Shown here: piece by piece, positions 16,509 to 24,474 of the stretch
Position numbering within the stretch: the first letter of the stretch is position 1
Layout: each line of letters starts with the position of its first letter
Assembly: GCF_900101345.1 (NCBI RefSeq)
Contig: NZ_FMUX01000021.1
Location: 1-64,000 of the forward strand
From: Desulfoluna spongiiphila
GTDB taxonomy: Bacteria; Desulfobacterota; Desulfobacteria; Desulfobacterales; Desulfolunaceae
Direction of reading: 5' to 3'
Length of the DNA stretch: 64,000 bases
Notes under the pieces: generated by a model
What the model was told of the DNA's origin: nothing
The model's input: only the letters and a program-made list of their open reading frames with translations
Databases searched by the model: none
Program-made: the position numbers and the translations under genes

Positions 16509-17344
16509 AAGGTGTGCCAGATACCGTCTTCAGCATGGTGTGCGGCCACCCGGAATCCCTGCGAGACTAGCTGCGTTTCGATCTTCCCTGCCTCGGTGGT
16601 CAACAGGCCTGAGAGGATCGCCTCGTTTTTCGAGAGAAACCCTTCCGAGACAACCAGGTGCTTCATGATGTCGTAGTGGATGTTGGCCACCACGAGATCC
16701 GCCGGTGCGTGGACTATCTCCTCGGCGCGTCCCTGGATGGACAGGATGTGGCCGGAGAGTCCATTGATGCAGGCGTTTTCATGGGTGGTGCGCACGGCTA
16801 GGTGATTCAGGTCCACGGCCAGGATTCTTTTTGCACCCAGGCGCGCCGCGCCCAGGGCCAGAAGGCCGGTTCCTGTGCCCAGGTCCTGGACGGTTTTGCC
16901 GGAGAGGGCCGGGCCCATGTCGGCCAGAAGGGAGAGGCAGCAGCTGGTGGTGGGATGGGCTCCGTTGCCGAAGACCACCCCGGCGTCGAGGAAGATCTCG
17001 TCGGGGCCGGGCCTTCCCGCAGGCGGTGAGCCTTTTCGAAAGGGCCGGATGGTAAGGGGCCCTGCGGTAAAGGGCTCGGCGTCTCCCCCCTGCCACTGGT
17101 CGTAGGTCATGTCGTAGCGGTCGATGAGGGTGAGGTGGGGAGCCTTTTGGATAAGGTATTTTACCACCTCGTCGGCGGGGCTTCCGAAAAAGAGAAAGGT
17201 GGAGGCATCCTCAACCCAGTTGCCGAGAAAGTCGGGATGATCCACGGGCGTAGCCGGATGGATCACCCCTTCGATGTAATAGATAAAAAGCGCATCCGAG
17301 GCCTTCGGGTGCGCTTTTGTTGTGTCAAAAACAGGAGGCGTCAT
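16490..17344 (-). CDS. prmA: Ribosomal protein L11 methyltransferase PrmA-like
   Basis: A 284-residue SAM-dependent methyltransferase. The PrmA hallmark FGNGAHPTT precedes motif I, DLGTGTGLLALGAARLGAKR, followed by VDLNHLAV and the post-motif ANIHYDIM. The usual catalytic NPPY-like tetrad is replaced by ANIH, a variation seen in PrmA-type enzymes. The N-terminal substrate-binding part is present, so the length is normal. The ATG overlaps the stop of the His-rich gene by 4 nt, indicating coupling. PrmA trimethylates L11; a different protein substrate cannot be excluded. Confidence 0.82.
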   Translation of the reverse strand: MTPPVFDTTKAHPKASDALFIYYIEGVIHPATPVDHPDFLGNWVEDASTFLFFGSPADEVVKYLIQKAPHLTLIDRYDMTYDQWQGGDAEPFTAGPLTIRPFRKGSPPAGRPGPDEIFLDAGVVFGNGAHPTTSCCLSLLADMGPALSGKTVQDLGTGTGLLALGAARLGAKRILAVDLNHLAVRTTHENACINGLSGHILSIQGRAEEIVHAPADLVVANIHYDIMKHLVVSEGFLSKNEAILSGLLTTEAGKIETQLVSQGFRVAAHHAEDGIWHTFHVKRG

Positions 17345-17643
17345 GGGGCGGTGTCGATCTCCTTTTGGGCCTTCTTGAGTCTCTCGGTGACGCTTTCGGT
17401 GAGCCCTACAATCTCTTTAAGCAGATCGGATACGCCATCGTAGCCTCCTCCCCGGGCCCGTTCGGCCCATGTGAGGTAGTTGCCCTTGTGGGCTTCGTTG
17501 TGGTCGACCCAGTGGCCGAGCAGGGTCGTCAGCTGCTCTTTCAGGGAAAGGGGGGCGGAGTCGTTATGATGGTCGTGGTCATGGCTGTGGCTGTGATCGT
17601 GGCTGTGGTGGTGGTCGTGATGATGATCGTGATCGTGTGGCAT
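17341..17643 (-). CDS. Histidine-rich putative metal-binding protein
   Basis: A 100-residue protein. Residues 2-29 are almost entirely His/Asp/Ser (MPHDHDHHHDHHHSHD...), a nickel-, cobalt- or zinc-sequestering tail like those of metallochaperones. Residues 33-100 form a helical domain (LSLKEQLTTLLGHWVDHNEA, KGNYLTWAERA) seen in uncharacterised His-rich proteins of anaerobes. AGGAGGG lies 6 nt before this ATG. Translation is coupled to prmA by a 4-nt overlap. Metal buffering is inferred from composition. Confidence 0.7.
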   Translation of the reverse strand: MPHDHDHHHDHHHSHDHSHSHDHDHHNDSAPLSLKEQLTTLLGHWVDHNEAHKGNYLTWAERARGGGYDGVSDLLKEIVGLTESVTERLKKAQKEIDTAP

Positions 17644-17804
17644 GCAACCCTCCTGGTTTTTTATAAATGGCGGCTTCGCATAACAGACCGTTCGGTGGGA
17701 ACTCCCCGTGGTTTCGCCCGGCTTGACCGGGGAAAAGGGGCGCAGGGACAAGGCCCTTGGGCAAAAACTTTTTCACACTTAAAGGAGGGTGTCAAACAAA
17801 AGCG

Positions 17805-20012
17805 TTAAGGGGTCCGCACGGCGTGGACAAAGCCGCAGCCGGACAGGGGGTGGGATTCTCTGGTGTAGGTCTCTTTGTTGTTGGGGTTGAAGGTAAAGGC
17901 TTCGGTGCTGGTACCCCAGGCGCCTGTTTCCAGCTCGGATGTCCAGTACCACGAGGCACCGCTGGTGGGGTAATAGGGCTTGCCGTTGTAAAGCAGGGCC
18001 AGCTCGTTGGGGGACGGAATACGCCAGTCGGTGAACCCGCCCGTGGTGAGGGCTTCCACCCAGGACTTGGCCGAAGCAAAGGGCATGCAGGCAAACCCTA
18101 AGTTTTTGGAGTCCAGGATCATCCAGGTGAGGCCGGACTGGGAGTCCGTGAAGGTGCTGTTTCTGTGGTCCACGAAGCGGTCCCCCTTGCCCTTGAGAAG
18201 GGTGCGGATCTCGGCTTCCCGGGCGCGGATGCGGGCGGCGATCTCCTGCCTGCGCTTGGCTTCGGTTTCCGCCTGCTGCCGGGCCAGGAGGCGATTTCTC
18301 TCCTCTTCGATCCGTCGGGCTTCGGCCTGCCGGGCCAAAAGGACCTGGCGGGAGGCCTTCTCTTCTTCCAAGAGGCGGCCCCGCTGGGATTCAAGGGATT
18401 GCTTCAAGGCCCGTGCATCTTTGATAAAGGCTCCGTCCGGGTAGCGTTCCATGTAAAGGGACACTTCCTGGATGCGGATGTTGATGGGCTTTTTGGGGTC
18501 GTCCGCAACGGTGCGGACCTCGTTCCACTGCCCCTGTTGCTCGGCTTTTTGGGTGAGGGAGGCGATCTCTTTTCTGACCTCCGAGGTCAGGGTGCTGTGG
18601 GGGGTGTTCTGGAGGTAGGTGATGTACATGGTCCGGGCATCGGCAAAGGAGAGGCCTGCGGCTTGCTCCCGCATCCCTTTGAACTGGACCAGGTCGATCA
18701 TCTCTCCGCGCATCAGCCACACCTCGTTGAAGCGGCTGTCCTCGGGAAATTCGGCCGTAAAGGTGTCGGCAAGGGAGATGCACGGTTCCCAGTTCTCTGT
18801 TTTGTAGCAGGACGGGGCCTTGCTTTTGAGCATCAGGTAGTACTCATCGCTCACCGATGCCACGAGGTTGGTGACCTGTCGGGTGTGTTTGCCGTGGGGG
18901 TGGTCGCTGAGGTAGGCCCGGTAGAGGCCCAGGCGAGCCTGGGTGCTCTGGCCTTCGGCCCGGCGGAGTTTCTTGTAGTCCAGGTCGTCCAGTTGGGCGG
19001 GGAGGCTTTTTATCTTGACGCCAATGGCCGTGGCAAAGGGGGTGCCCCGGTTCTCCTTCAGGTGGCTTTTCAACAGGCCCACGGAGGTGCCGATAAACTC
19101 CCCGTTACGTGGGAGGGCATCGATGCGGTGGGTCAGCTCGATGAGGTCGTTGGCTTCGTTGAGGTGCTCGGTGACCTGGAGGGTAAATCGATTGATCACA
19201 TGGCTGTCCAGATAGGTTTCCAGCAGTGTTTTCTGCTGCCGGAACTTTTTCATGGCGGAGAGGTCGGTGATGAGGGTGTTGAACTCTGTTTCCAGGGCAT
19301 GGGCGCGGTACCAGATATAGCCACCGAAGGCACCGCCGGAGATGACGAGAAAGAGAAGAAAGACGATAAGGATCGTGCGGATGGGGCTGGAGGGCTCAGC
19401 GGTGTCCTCGTCTTCGTACTCGTAGATCCATGCCCCGTCGTTTTCGCCGTTGAGTTCCTCGTCCCGGTCCGCGTCATCGAGATCAAGGTCGATGGCGGAA
19501 GGCAGCGGTGTGGACACCGACATGGCAGGCGGTGCCGTGTCCGGGGTGGTGGGGAGATCAGGCAGGGGAGGGATCTCTGCCGGGGATTCGGTGAGGTCGG
19601 GCTTCTCCTCCATGACAAACTGCATGGCGATCTGGTCGTCCACCGTGGTTTTTTTGCGTGGGGCAGCTGCCGGGGAGGGGCCTTCGGCGGCGGCTTTGGC
19701 CGCTCTGTCGTCACGCAGCTTGAGCCCCTCCATGAGGATGGTGAGAAGGGGGGTGGTGATGTTGTGGGCCGGAGCCGGGGCGTTGTCGATGACGATGACG
19801 GTGTCGTTCCAGCAGATGATCTCGTAGACGGCATCAAGGCCGTGGAGGTCACCGGATTCCGCGGCCACGAGGTTGCCGTCGCTGAGCCAGAGGTAGCCGA
19901 CGTCATCATTGGCATAGATTTTCAGCGTGCAGGACGTCTTGTCCATCTGGACAATCTGCAAAAACGAGCTGAGGGAAATTCCCTGTATCTGGCCTCCAAC
20001 TTCAATCTTCAT
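17805..20012 (-). CDS. Membrane protein: DUF4388 + coiled coil + DUF1566 (Lcl-like)
   Basis: A 735-residue protein starting MKIEVGG. Residues 1-100 match DUF4388/PATAN, a dimeric regulatory domain common in Deltaproteobacteria and Myxococcota. A Pro/Asp-rich linker leads to one membrane helix near 212-234 (IRTILIVFLLFLVISGG). The large extracytoplasmic part is helical with a long Arg/Glu coiled coil near 540-600 (RQVLLARQAEARRIEEERN). It ends in a DUF1566/Lcl-C fold (DSQSGLTWM, FTDWRIPSPNELALL, YWTSE). GTG five codons upstream is an alternative start. It stands alone. The layout suggests a signalling or envelope-sensing protein, but no function is established. Confidence 0.8.
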   Translation of the reverse strand: MKIEVGGQIQGISLSSFLQIVQMDKTSCTLKIYANDDVGYLWLSDGNLVAAESGDLHGLDAVYEIICWNDTVIVIDNAPAPAHNITTPLLTILMEGLKLRDDRAAKAAAEGPSPAAAPRKKTTVDDQIAMQFVMEEKPDLTESPAEIPPLPDLPTTPDTAPPAMSVSTPLPSAIDLDLDDADRDEELNGENDGAWIYEYEDEDTAEPSSPIRTILIVFLLFLVISGGAFGGYIWYRAHALETEFNTLITDLSAMKKFRQQKTLLETYLDSHVINRFTLQVTEHLNEANDLIELTHRIDALPRNGEFIGTSVGLLKSHLKENRGTPFATAIGVKIKSLPAQLDDLDYKKLRRAEGQSTQARLGLYRAYLSDHPHGKHTRQVTNLVASVSDEYYLMLKSKAPSCYKTENWEPCISLADTFTAEFPEDSRFNEVWLMRGEMIDLVQFKGMREQAAGLSFADARTMYITYLQNTPHSTLTSEVRKEIASLTQKAEQQGQWNEVRTVADDPKKPINIRIQEVSLYMERYPDGAFIKDARALKQSLESQRGRLLEEEKASRQVLLARQAEARRIEEERNRLLARQQAETEAKRRQEIAARIRAREAEIRTLLKGKGDRFVDHRNSTFTDSQSGLTWMILDSKNLGFACMPFASAKSWVEALTTGGFTDWRIPSPNELALLYNGKPYYPTSGASWYWTSELETGAWGTSTEAFTFNPNNKETYTRESHPLSGCGFVHAVRTP

Positions 20013-20441
20013 CGATTCGGTTACCACCTTATGACGCGTGAATCCCCTTGTGGCTCGGGGTGATTGAAAAAATATCCGGTTTTGCAGCGGTATCCCGGTG
20101 GGTTACGATGCAGGAATTCTGGCGTGAATTCGTCCCGGTGTATCATGGGCTCGAAATCCTGGGCTGACCGGCAGGATCTGCGGGTTGATATACTAGGAAA
20201 TAAACTATCAGATCGGCATGTTGGTGTCAATCTGTCCCCCAGGATTGACGCCATGGTGAAAATAGGTTACCGGCCATGGGCAAAGATGGTGTAGACTCTT
20301 TTCTTTTGCGCCTTTTCCATGGTGTGTGGCAGAGGCGCAGGAGTGTTTTACGGGCCGCCTTCGGGGCGGCAGGCTGGCCCCAGGGGCACCCGACATCGGC
20401 GGGCCCTGTGATTACAGCTGCTTGAATTGCGGGAGTGATGA
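20013..20441. promoter_or_regulatory. Divergent intergenic region, no gene seen
   Basis: About 430 bases between the DUF4388 gene and the divergent exporter gene, presumably holding both promoters. A TTGATATACTAGG segment near 20185 is the most AT-rich part. No clear operator or riboswitch was identified. Confidence 0.35.
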
Positions 20442-21338
20442 ATGAACGGCAACAAACGTCTTGTGGGCATCGGCGGGCTGGTCCTGGTGGCCTTCTTCTG
20501 GGGGATGACCTTTACTGTGATCAAGGGGGCCCTGGATGATGTGTCGGTCTCCTTTTTTCTGGCTCAGCGGTTCCTGCTGGCCTTTGGCCTTTTGTTTCTG
20601 GCCCGGCCCCTGGCCAAGGCCCCGCTGACTCCCTACACCCTGGGGCGCGGGATGCTCCTGGGGGGCCTTGTGGTGGCAGGCTACGGCCTGCAGACCGTGG
20701 CGCTTATCGATACCACCGCATCCAACACCGCATTTTTGACGGGCCTCAACGTGGTATGGGTGCCCATCCTTGCCGTTCCCCTGTTCAAGCGCCGGCTGGA
20801 AGCCCCCAAGGCCGTGGGCGCGGTCCTGGCCGTGGGAGGGATCTACCTGATGTGCGGGCTCCTGGGCGGGGAGGGCATTGGCCACGTGAACCGGGGGGAT
20901 CTCTACGCCCTGAGCTGCTCATTGTTTTTTGCCCTGCACATCCTCTACACCGGCCGCTATGCCGGGCGGTGCGACAGCTACTGGCTGGCCGTGGTCCAGC
21001 TTGGAACCATCGGCGTGATCTTCGGGGCAACGGCCCTTGCCAAGGGGCAGCCCCTGTTCTCCTGGAAACCGGAGATCGCCGTGGCCCTTCTCTTGTGCTC
21101 GTTTCTGGCCACCGTCCTTCCCTTCCTCATCCAGACCACGGTCCAGAAGTGGGTCTCACCGTCGGATACCGCCCTGATCTTCTGTCTGGAACCGGTCTTT
21201 GCCGCTATGTTTGCCTGGGCCCTGGCAGGGGAAGCCATGGGGCGCATGGAGTTCTGGGGGGCGGCTCTCATTCTGTTCGGGATGGTGGTGTCGGAGACGT
21301 GGAAGGTGGGGAAGGGTAAAAGGCAAAGGGTGAATTAG
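20442..21338 (+). CDS. EamA/DMT family membrane exporter
   Basis: A 298-residue protein with about ten hydrophobic segments in two EamA repeats. The first has FFWGMTFTVIKGALDDVS, the second WLAVVQLGTIGVIF... to LEPVFAAMFAWALAGE, the signature end of drug/metabolite transporters. It probably exports a small metabolite or amino acid. GGGAG lies 6 nt before ATG 20442. Two similar terminators follow at 21362 and 21451. Confidence 0.85.
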   Translation: MNGNKRLVGIGGLVLVAFFWGMTFTVIKGALDDVSVSFFLAQRFLLAFGLLFLARPLAKAPLTPYTLGRGMLLGGLVVAGYGLQTVALIDTTASNTAFLTGLNVVWVPILAVPLFKRRLEAPKAVGAVLAVGGIYLMCGLLGGEGIGHVNRGDLYALSCSLFFALHILYTGRYAGRCDSYWLAVVQLGTIGVIFGATALAKGQPLFSWKPEIAVALLLCSFLATVLPFLIQTTVQKWVSPSDTALIFCLEPVFAAMFAWALAGEAMGRMEFWGAALILFGMVVSETWKVGKGKRQRVN

Positions 21339-21361
21339 GGAATTAGGTAATAGGGAATAGA

Positions 21362-21394
21362 AATGCTCTGTCGGTGTCGGCGGGGCATTTTTTG
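21362..21394 (+). terminator. Rho-independent terminator (first of a duplicated pair)
   Basis: A 12-bp stem AATGCTCTGTCG / CGGCGGGGCATT with several G-T pairs, then TTTTTTG. It ends the EamA gene. Confidence 0.75.
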
Positions 21395-21450
21395 TTTGGG
21401 GGAGGGGTGAAGGGGGAATGGCTAAGGGGAACAGATAACAGGGAAATAGA

Positions 21451-21484
21451 AACGCCCTGCCGGTGTGTCGGCAGGGCGTTTTTT
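21451..21484 (+). terminator. Rho-independent terminator (second of a duplicated pair)
   Basis: A perfect stem AACGCCCTGCCG / CGGCAGGGCGTT with a 6-nt loop and a T run. The flanking AGGGAATAGAAA / AGGGAAATAGAAA shows it is a duplicate of the terminator 89 nt upstream. Confidence 0.85.
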
Positions 21485-21569
21485 GGTTGGAGGGGGCTGG
21501 GGTACCGCACTCCTGTGCGGCAGGCCTTTGCGAAGCTACGCATAAAATAAAACCACGATTCTAAATAAT

Positions 21570-21654
21570 ATACCGCTGTGGTTTGACCCGAGGAACGAGG
21601 GTTAAAGCGCAGCGGCATCCAGCTTTCAAGGTGGCTCATCTTGCCGCCGGAGGC
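21570..21654 (-). repeat. MITE-like repeat, partial copy (A end)
   Basis: The GCCGCCGGAGGC end at 21643-21654, the GGTGGCTCATCTTGCC hairpin and CGAGGAACGAGG match the A-half of the 170-bp repeat. The B-half is absent. Confidence 0.7.
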
Positions 21655-21669
21655 AGCCACGTTAAAGAT

Positions 21670-21839
21670 GCCTCCGGCGGCCCTGCCGGGGGCCAAACGT
21701 TTGAAAAGTTTGATTAACAGGTTAAAAAAACAGATTCAGTTTAATCTGAACCATAGGCGAATGTGATTTTCCCTGAGGAACGAAGGGGAAAGCGCATTCG
21801 CAACCTGCTTTCGAGGTGGCTCACCTCGCCGCCGGAGGC
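21670..21839 (-). repeat. MITE-like repeat, full 170-bp copy
   Basis: It has 12-bp terminal inverted repeats GCCTCCGGCGGC (21670) and GCCGCCGGAGGC (to 21839). From the B end inward: a CCCTGCCGGGGG hairpin, AAACGTTTGAAAAGTTT, an AT-rich centre, a CGAATG...CATTCG stem enclosing TTTTCCC/GGGAAA-type pairing, and a CGAGGTG/CACCTCG hairpin at the A end. It fills the gap downstream of parC. Confidence 0.85.
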
Positions 21840-21869
21840 AGCGCTTTTGTCCGCTTTTTTGCGTCGTTC

Positions 21870-24146
21870 TTACCCTATGAGCATGGGTTGTTCCGGTTCC
21901 TTGACCTCCACGCGGTCCACCTTCTGGTAGCCACGGGGGAGCTTTTTGCCCCGCAGGCCCCTGGAGCTGATGTATTCGGCCACGTTGCCCGGTTTGAGGG
22001 TGAGGTGGCGCTTGCCGGCGTAGATGACGATGCTGCTCTCTTTCTGCAGGGTGAACAGGCGGATGAGGAGCTCTTCCCCTGCCTTGGCCTTGGCCGAGGG
22101 GATGTTGATGATCTTGTTGCCCTTGCCTTTGGGGAGCATGGGCAGGTCCCGCAAGGGGAAGATGATCATGCGCCCTTCGCTGGTGATGGCGGCCAGCAGG
22201 GTTTCGTCCAGCTCGGGGACGGAAAGGGGCGGGATGGGAAGGGCCCCTGCGGGCAGGGTGAGGAGCGCTTTGCCCGCGCGGTTTTTGCTTAGCAGGTCGG
22301 AAAACGTGGCGATGAACCCGTAGCCCGCGTTCGAGGCCAGGAGAAAATTGTCCTTGCGCCTGCCGATGAGCATGTGATGGAAGGTGGCCCCTGAGGGCGG
22401 GGTAAACCGGCCGGTCAGGGGCTCTCCGTGGCTCCGTGCCGAGGGCAGGGTATGGGACTCCAGGCTGTAGCTCCGGCCCGTGGAGTCGATGAAGGCGGCG
22501 AACTGGGAGCTCTTGCCTTCGGCGGCGCAGAGGAGCTCGTCCCCGGCTTTGTATTTGATGCGGGAGAGGTCCACGTCGTGGCCCTTGGCCGAGCGGATCC
22601 ATCCGTTCTTGGAGAGGATCAGGGTCACGGGTTCCGTGGGCATGAGGTCCTTTTCGGAGAGGGCCTGGGCTTCCTGGCGTTCCACCACGGGGGAGCGGCG
22701 GTCGTCGCCGTAGGTTTTGGCGTCGGCCTTGATCTCTTTCTGGATGAGCTTGATGAGGCGCTTGCTGGAGCCCAGAACCTTTTCAAGGGCGTCTCGCTCC
22801 TTGGCAAGCTCTTCCTGCTCCCCGCGGATCTTCATCTCTTCGAGCTTGGCCAGGTGGCGCAGGCGCAGCTCAAGGATGGCCTCGGCCTGTTGCTCGGTGA
22901 GGCCGAATCGGTCCATGAGGGCCGGTTTGGGCTTGTCCTCGCTGCGGATGATGGCGATGACCTCATCGATGTTGAGGAAGGCCACCAGCAGGCCGTCTAA
23001 GATGTGCAGGCGCCTTCTCACCTTCTCCAGGCGGTGGGTGAGGCGGCGGGTCACCGTTTCTTTTCGGAACTCCAGCCACTCGGAGAGGAGCTGGACAAGC
23101 CCTTTCACCTGGGGTTTGCCCGAGGTGCCGATGACGTTCATGTTGACCCGGTAGTTGCGCTCTAAGTCCGTGGTGGCAAAGAGGTGGTCCATGAGGGCCT
23201 CTTTGTCGATGCGGTTGGACCGGGGCACCACCACGATGCGGGTGGGGGCTTCGTGGTCGGATTCGTCCCGCAGGTCCCCCACCATGGGGAGCTTTTTGGC
23301 CTGCATCTGGGCGGCGACCTGCTCGATGACCTTGGCCCCGGAGACCTGGTAGGGCAGGGCCGTGATGACAAGGTCTCCGTTTTCCTGGGACCAGACGGCC
23401 CGCATTTTTACGGAGCCGTGGCCCGTGACATAGAGCTTGCGCAGGTCGTCTGCCGGGGTGATGATCTCGGCCTCGGTGGGGAAGTCGGGACCCTTGACGT
23501 GGTCCAGGAGATCCCGGGTGTCGGCGTCGGGGTGGTCCAGGAGGTGTATGCAGGCATCGGCCACTTCCCGGAGGTTGTGGGGGGGGATGTCCGTGGACAT
23601 GCCCACGGCAATGCCCGTGGTGCCGTTGAGCAGGAGGTTGGGCAGCCGGGCCGGAAGCACGGCGGGTTCATCCAGGGTGCCGTCGAAGTTGGGGATCCAG
23701 CTCACCGTGCCCTGGCCCACTTCATCCAGGAGCACCTGGGCGTAAGGGGAGAGGCGGGATTCGGTGTATCGCATGGCGGCAAAGGATTTGGGGTCGTCAG
23801 GGGCTCCCCAGTTGCCCTGGCCGTCCACCAGGGGGTAGCGGTAGGAGAAGTCCTGGGCCATGAGCACCATGGCCTCGTAGCAGGCCGAGTCCCCGTGGGG
23901 ATGGAACTTGCCCAGCACGTCGCCCACGGTACGGGCCGATTTCTTGTATTTGGCCGTGGCCTTGAGGCCCAGCTCGCTCATGGCGTAGACAATGCGGCGC
24001 TGGACCGGCTTGAGCCCGTCTCCGATATGGGGCAGGGCGCGGTCGAGGATGACGTACATGGAGTACTCCAGGTACGCGTCCTCGGCAAAGTGCTTGATGG
24101 GCTGCTGCTCGCCACCCTCTTCGGTGAAATGCGTTTCGTGTTTCAT
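21870..24146 (-). CDS. parC: DNA topoisomerase IV subunit A
   Basis: A 758-residue type IIA topoisomerase A subunit. The breakage-reunion core carries the catalytic tyrosine in AAMRYTESRLS (Y127); the QRRIVYAMSELGL and KFHPHGDSACYEAMV blocks are intact. The C-terminal part has degenerate beta-pinwheel blades (GKGNKIINI, GGRLRG-like EYISSRGLRGKKL). ParC with ParE decatenates daughter chromosomes using ATP. I start at MKHETHF, 11 nt after GGAGG; the frame is open 11 codons further into a repeat. It follows parE on the same strand with a repeat-filled gap of 328 nt. Confidence 0.93.
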   Translation of the reverse strand: MKHETHFTEEGGEQQPIKHFAEDAYLEYSMYVILDRALPHIGDGLKPVQRRIVYAMSELGLKATAKYKKSARTVGDVLGKFHPHGDSACYEAMVLMAQDFSYRYPLVDGQGNWGAPDDPKSFAAMRYTESRLSPYAQVLLDEVGQGTVSWIPNFDGTLDEPAVLPARLPNLLLNGTTGIAVGMSTDIPPHNLREVADACIHLLDHPDADTRDLLDHVKGPDFPTEAEIITPADDLRKLYVTGHGSVKMRAVWSQENGDLVITALPYQVSGAKVIEQVAAQMQAKKLPMVGDLRDESDHEAPTRIVVVPRSNRIDKEALMDHLFATTDLERNYRVNMNVIGTSGKPQVKGLVQLLSEWLEFRKETVTRRLTHRLEKVRRRLHILDGLLVAFLNIDEVIAIIRSEDKPKPALMDRFGLTEQQAEAILELRLRHLAKLEEMKIRGEQEELAKERDALEKVLGSSKRLIKLIQKEIKADAKTYGDDRRSPVVERQEAQALSEKDLMPTEPVTLILSKNGWIRSAKGHDVDLSRIKYKAGDELLCAAEGKSSQFAAFIDSTGRSYSLESHTLPSARSHGEPLTGRFTPPSGATFHHMLIGRRKDNFLLASNAGYGFIATFSDLLSKNRAGKALLTLPAGALPIPPLSVPELDETLLAAITSEGRMIIFPLRDLPMLPKGKGNKIINIPSAKAKAGEELLIRLFTLQKESSIVIYAGKRHLTLKPGNVAEYISSRGLRGKKLPRGYQKVDRVEVKEPEQPMLIG

Positions 24147-24156
24147 TCCAAAAAAT

Positions 24157-24198
24157 GCCTCCGGCGGGCAGGGATACATCCCCTGCGCCCCAGGTTCG
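24157..24198. repeat. MITE-like repeat end, variant
   Basis: GCCTCCGGCGGGC followed by the hairpin GCAGGG ATACAT CCCCTGC and GCCCCAGG. A similar variant is at 40223. It lies in the parC ribosome-site region and gives parC an alternative upstream in-frame start. Confidence 0.55.
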
Positions 24199-24303
24199 TC
24201 GTTGAGGTGGTTTCACAGCCCTGGTTGCTTCCGGTGTGACAAACCACAAAAAGTATGTCGGTAACCCCTGTCCCCTCGGGGGAACTATTCAGATCTAAAA
24301 AAA

Positions 24304-24463
24304 GCCTCCGGCGGCAAGGTGTGCCACCTTGAACGCTGGTGACGAATGCGCTTTACCCCTCGATCACATCCGTATTTGTGTCGGGGAAAACTTAAAATAT
24401 GGCGCTTAAGCGCTGTCTGTTAAACTTTTCAAAAGTTTAGCCCCCGGCAGGGCCGCCGGAGGT
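24304..24463 (+). repeat. MITE-like repeat between parE and parC
   Basis: The A end (GCCTCCGGCGGC with the CAAGGTG/CACCTTG hairpin) is on the left. The B end, AAACTTTTCAAAAGTTT followed by GCCCCCGGCAGGGCCGCCGG, is on the right. It ends 11 nt before the parE stop codon. About 160 bp. Confidence 0.8.
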
Positions 24464-24474
24464 ATGGCTGTAAG

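Noticed and set aside
18165..20063. 632-residue open frame on the plus strand
   Set aside because: It is antisense to the DUF4388/DUF1566 gene, whose protein has recognisable domains. The plus frame is Gly/Val/Phe-rich shadow composition.
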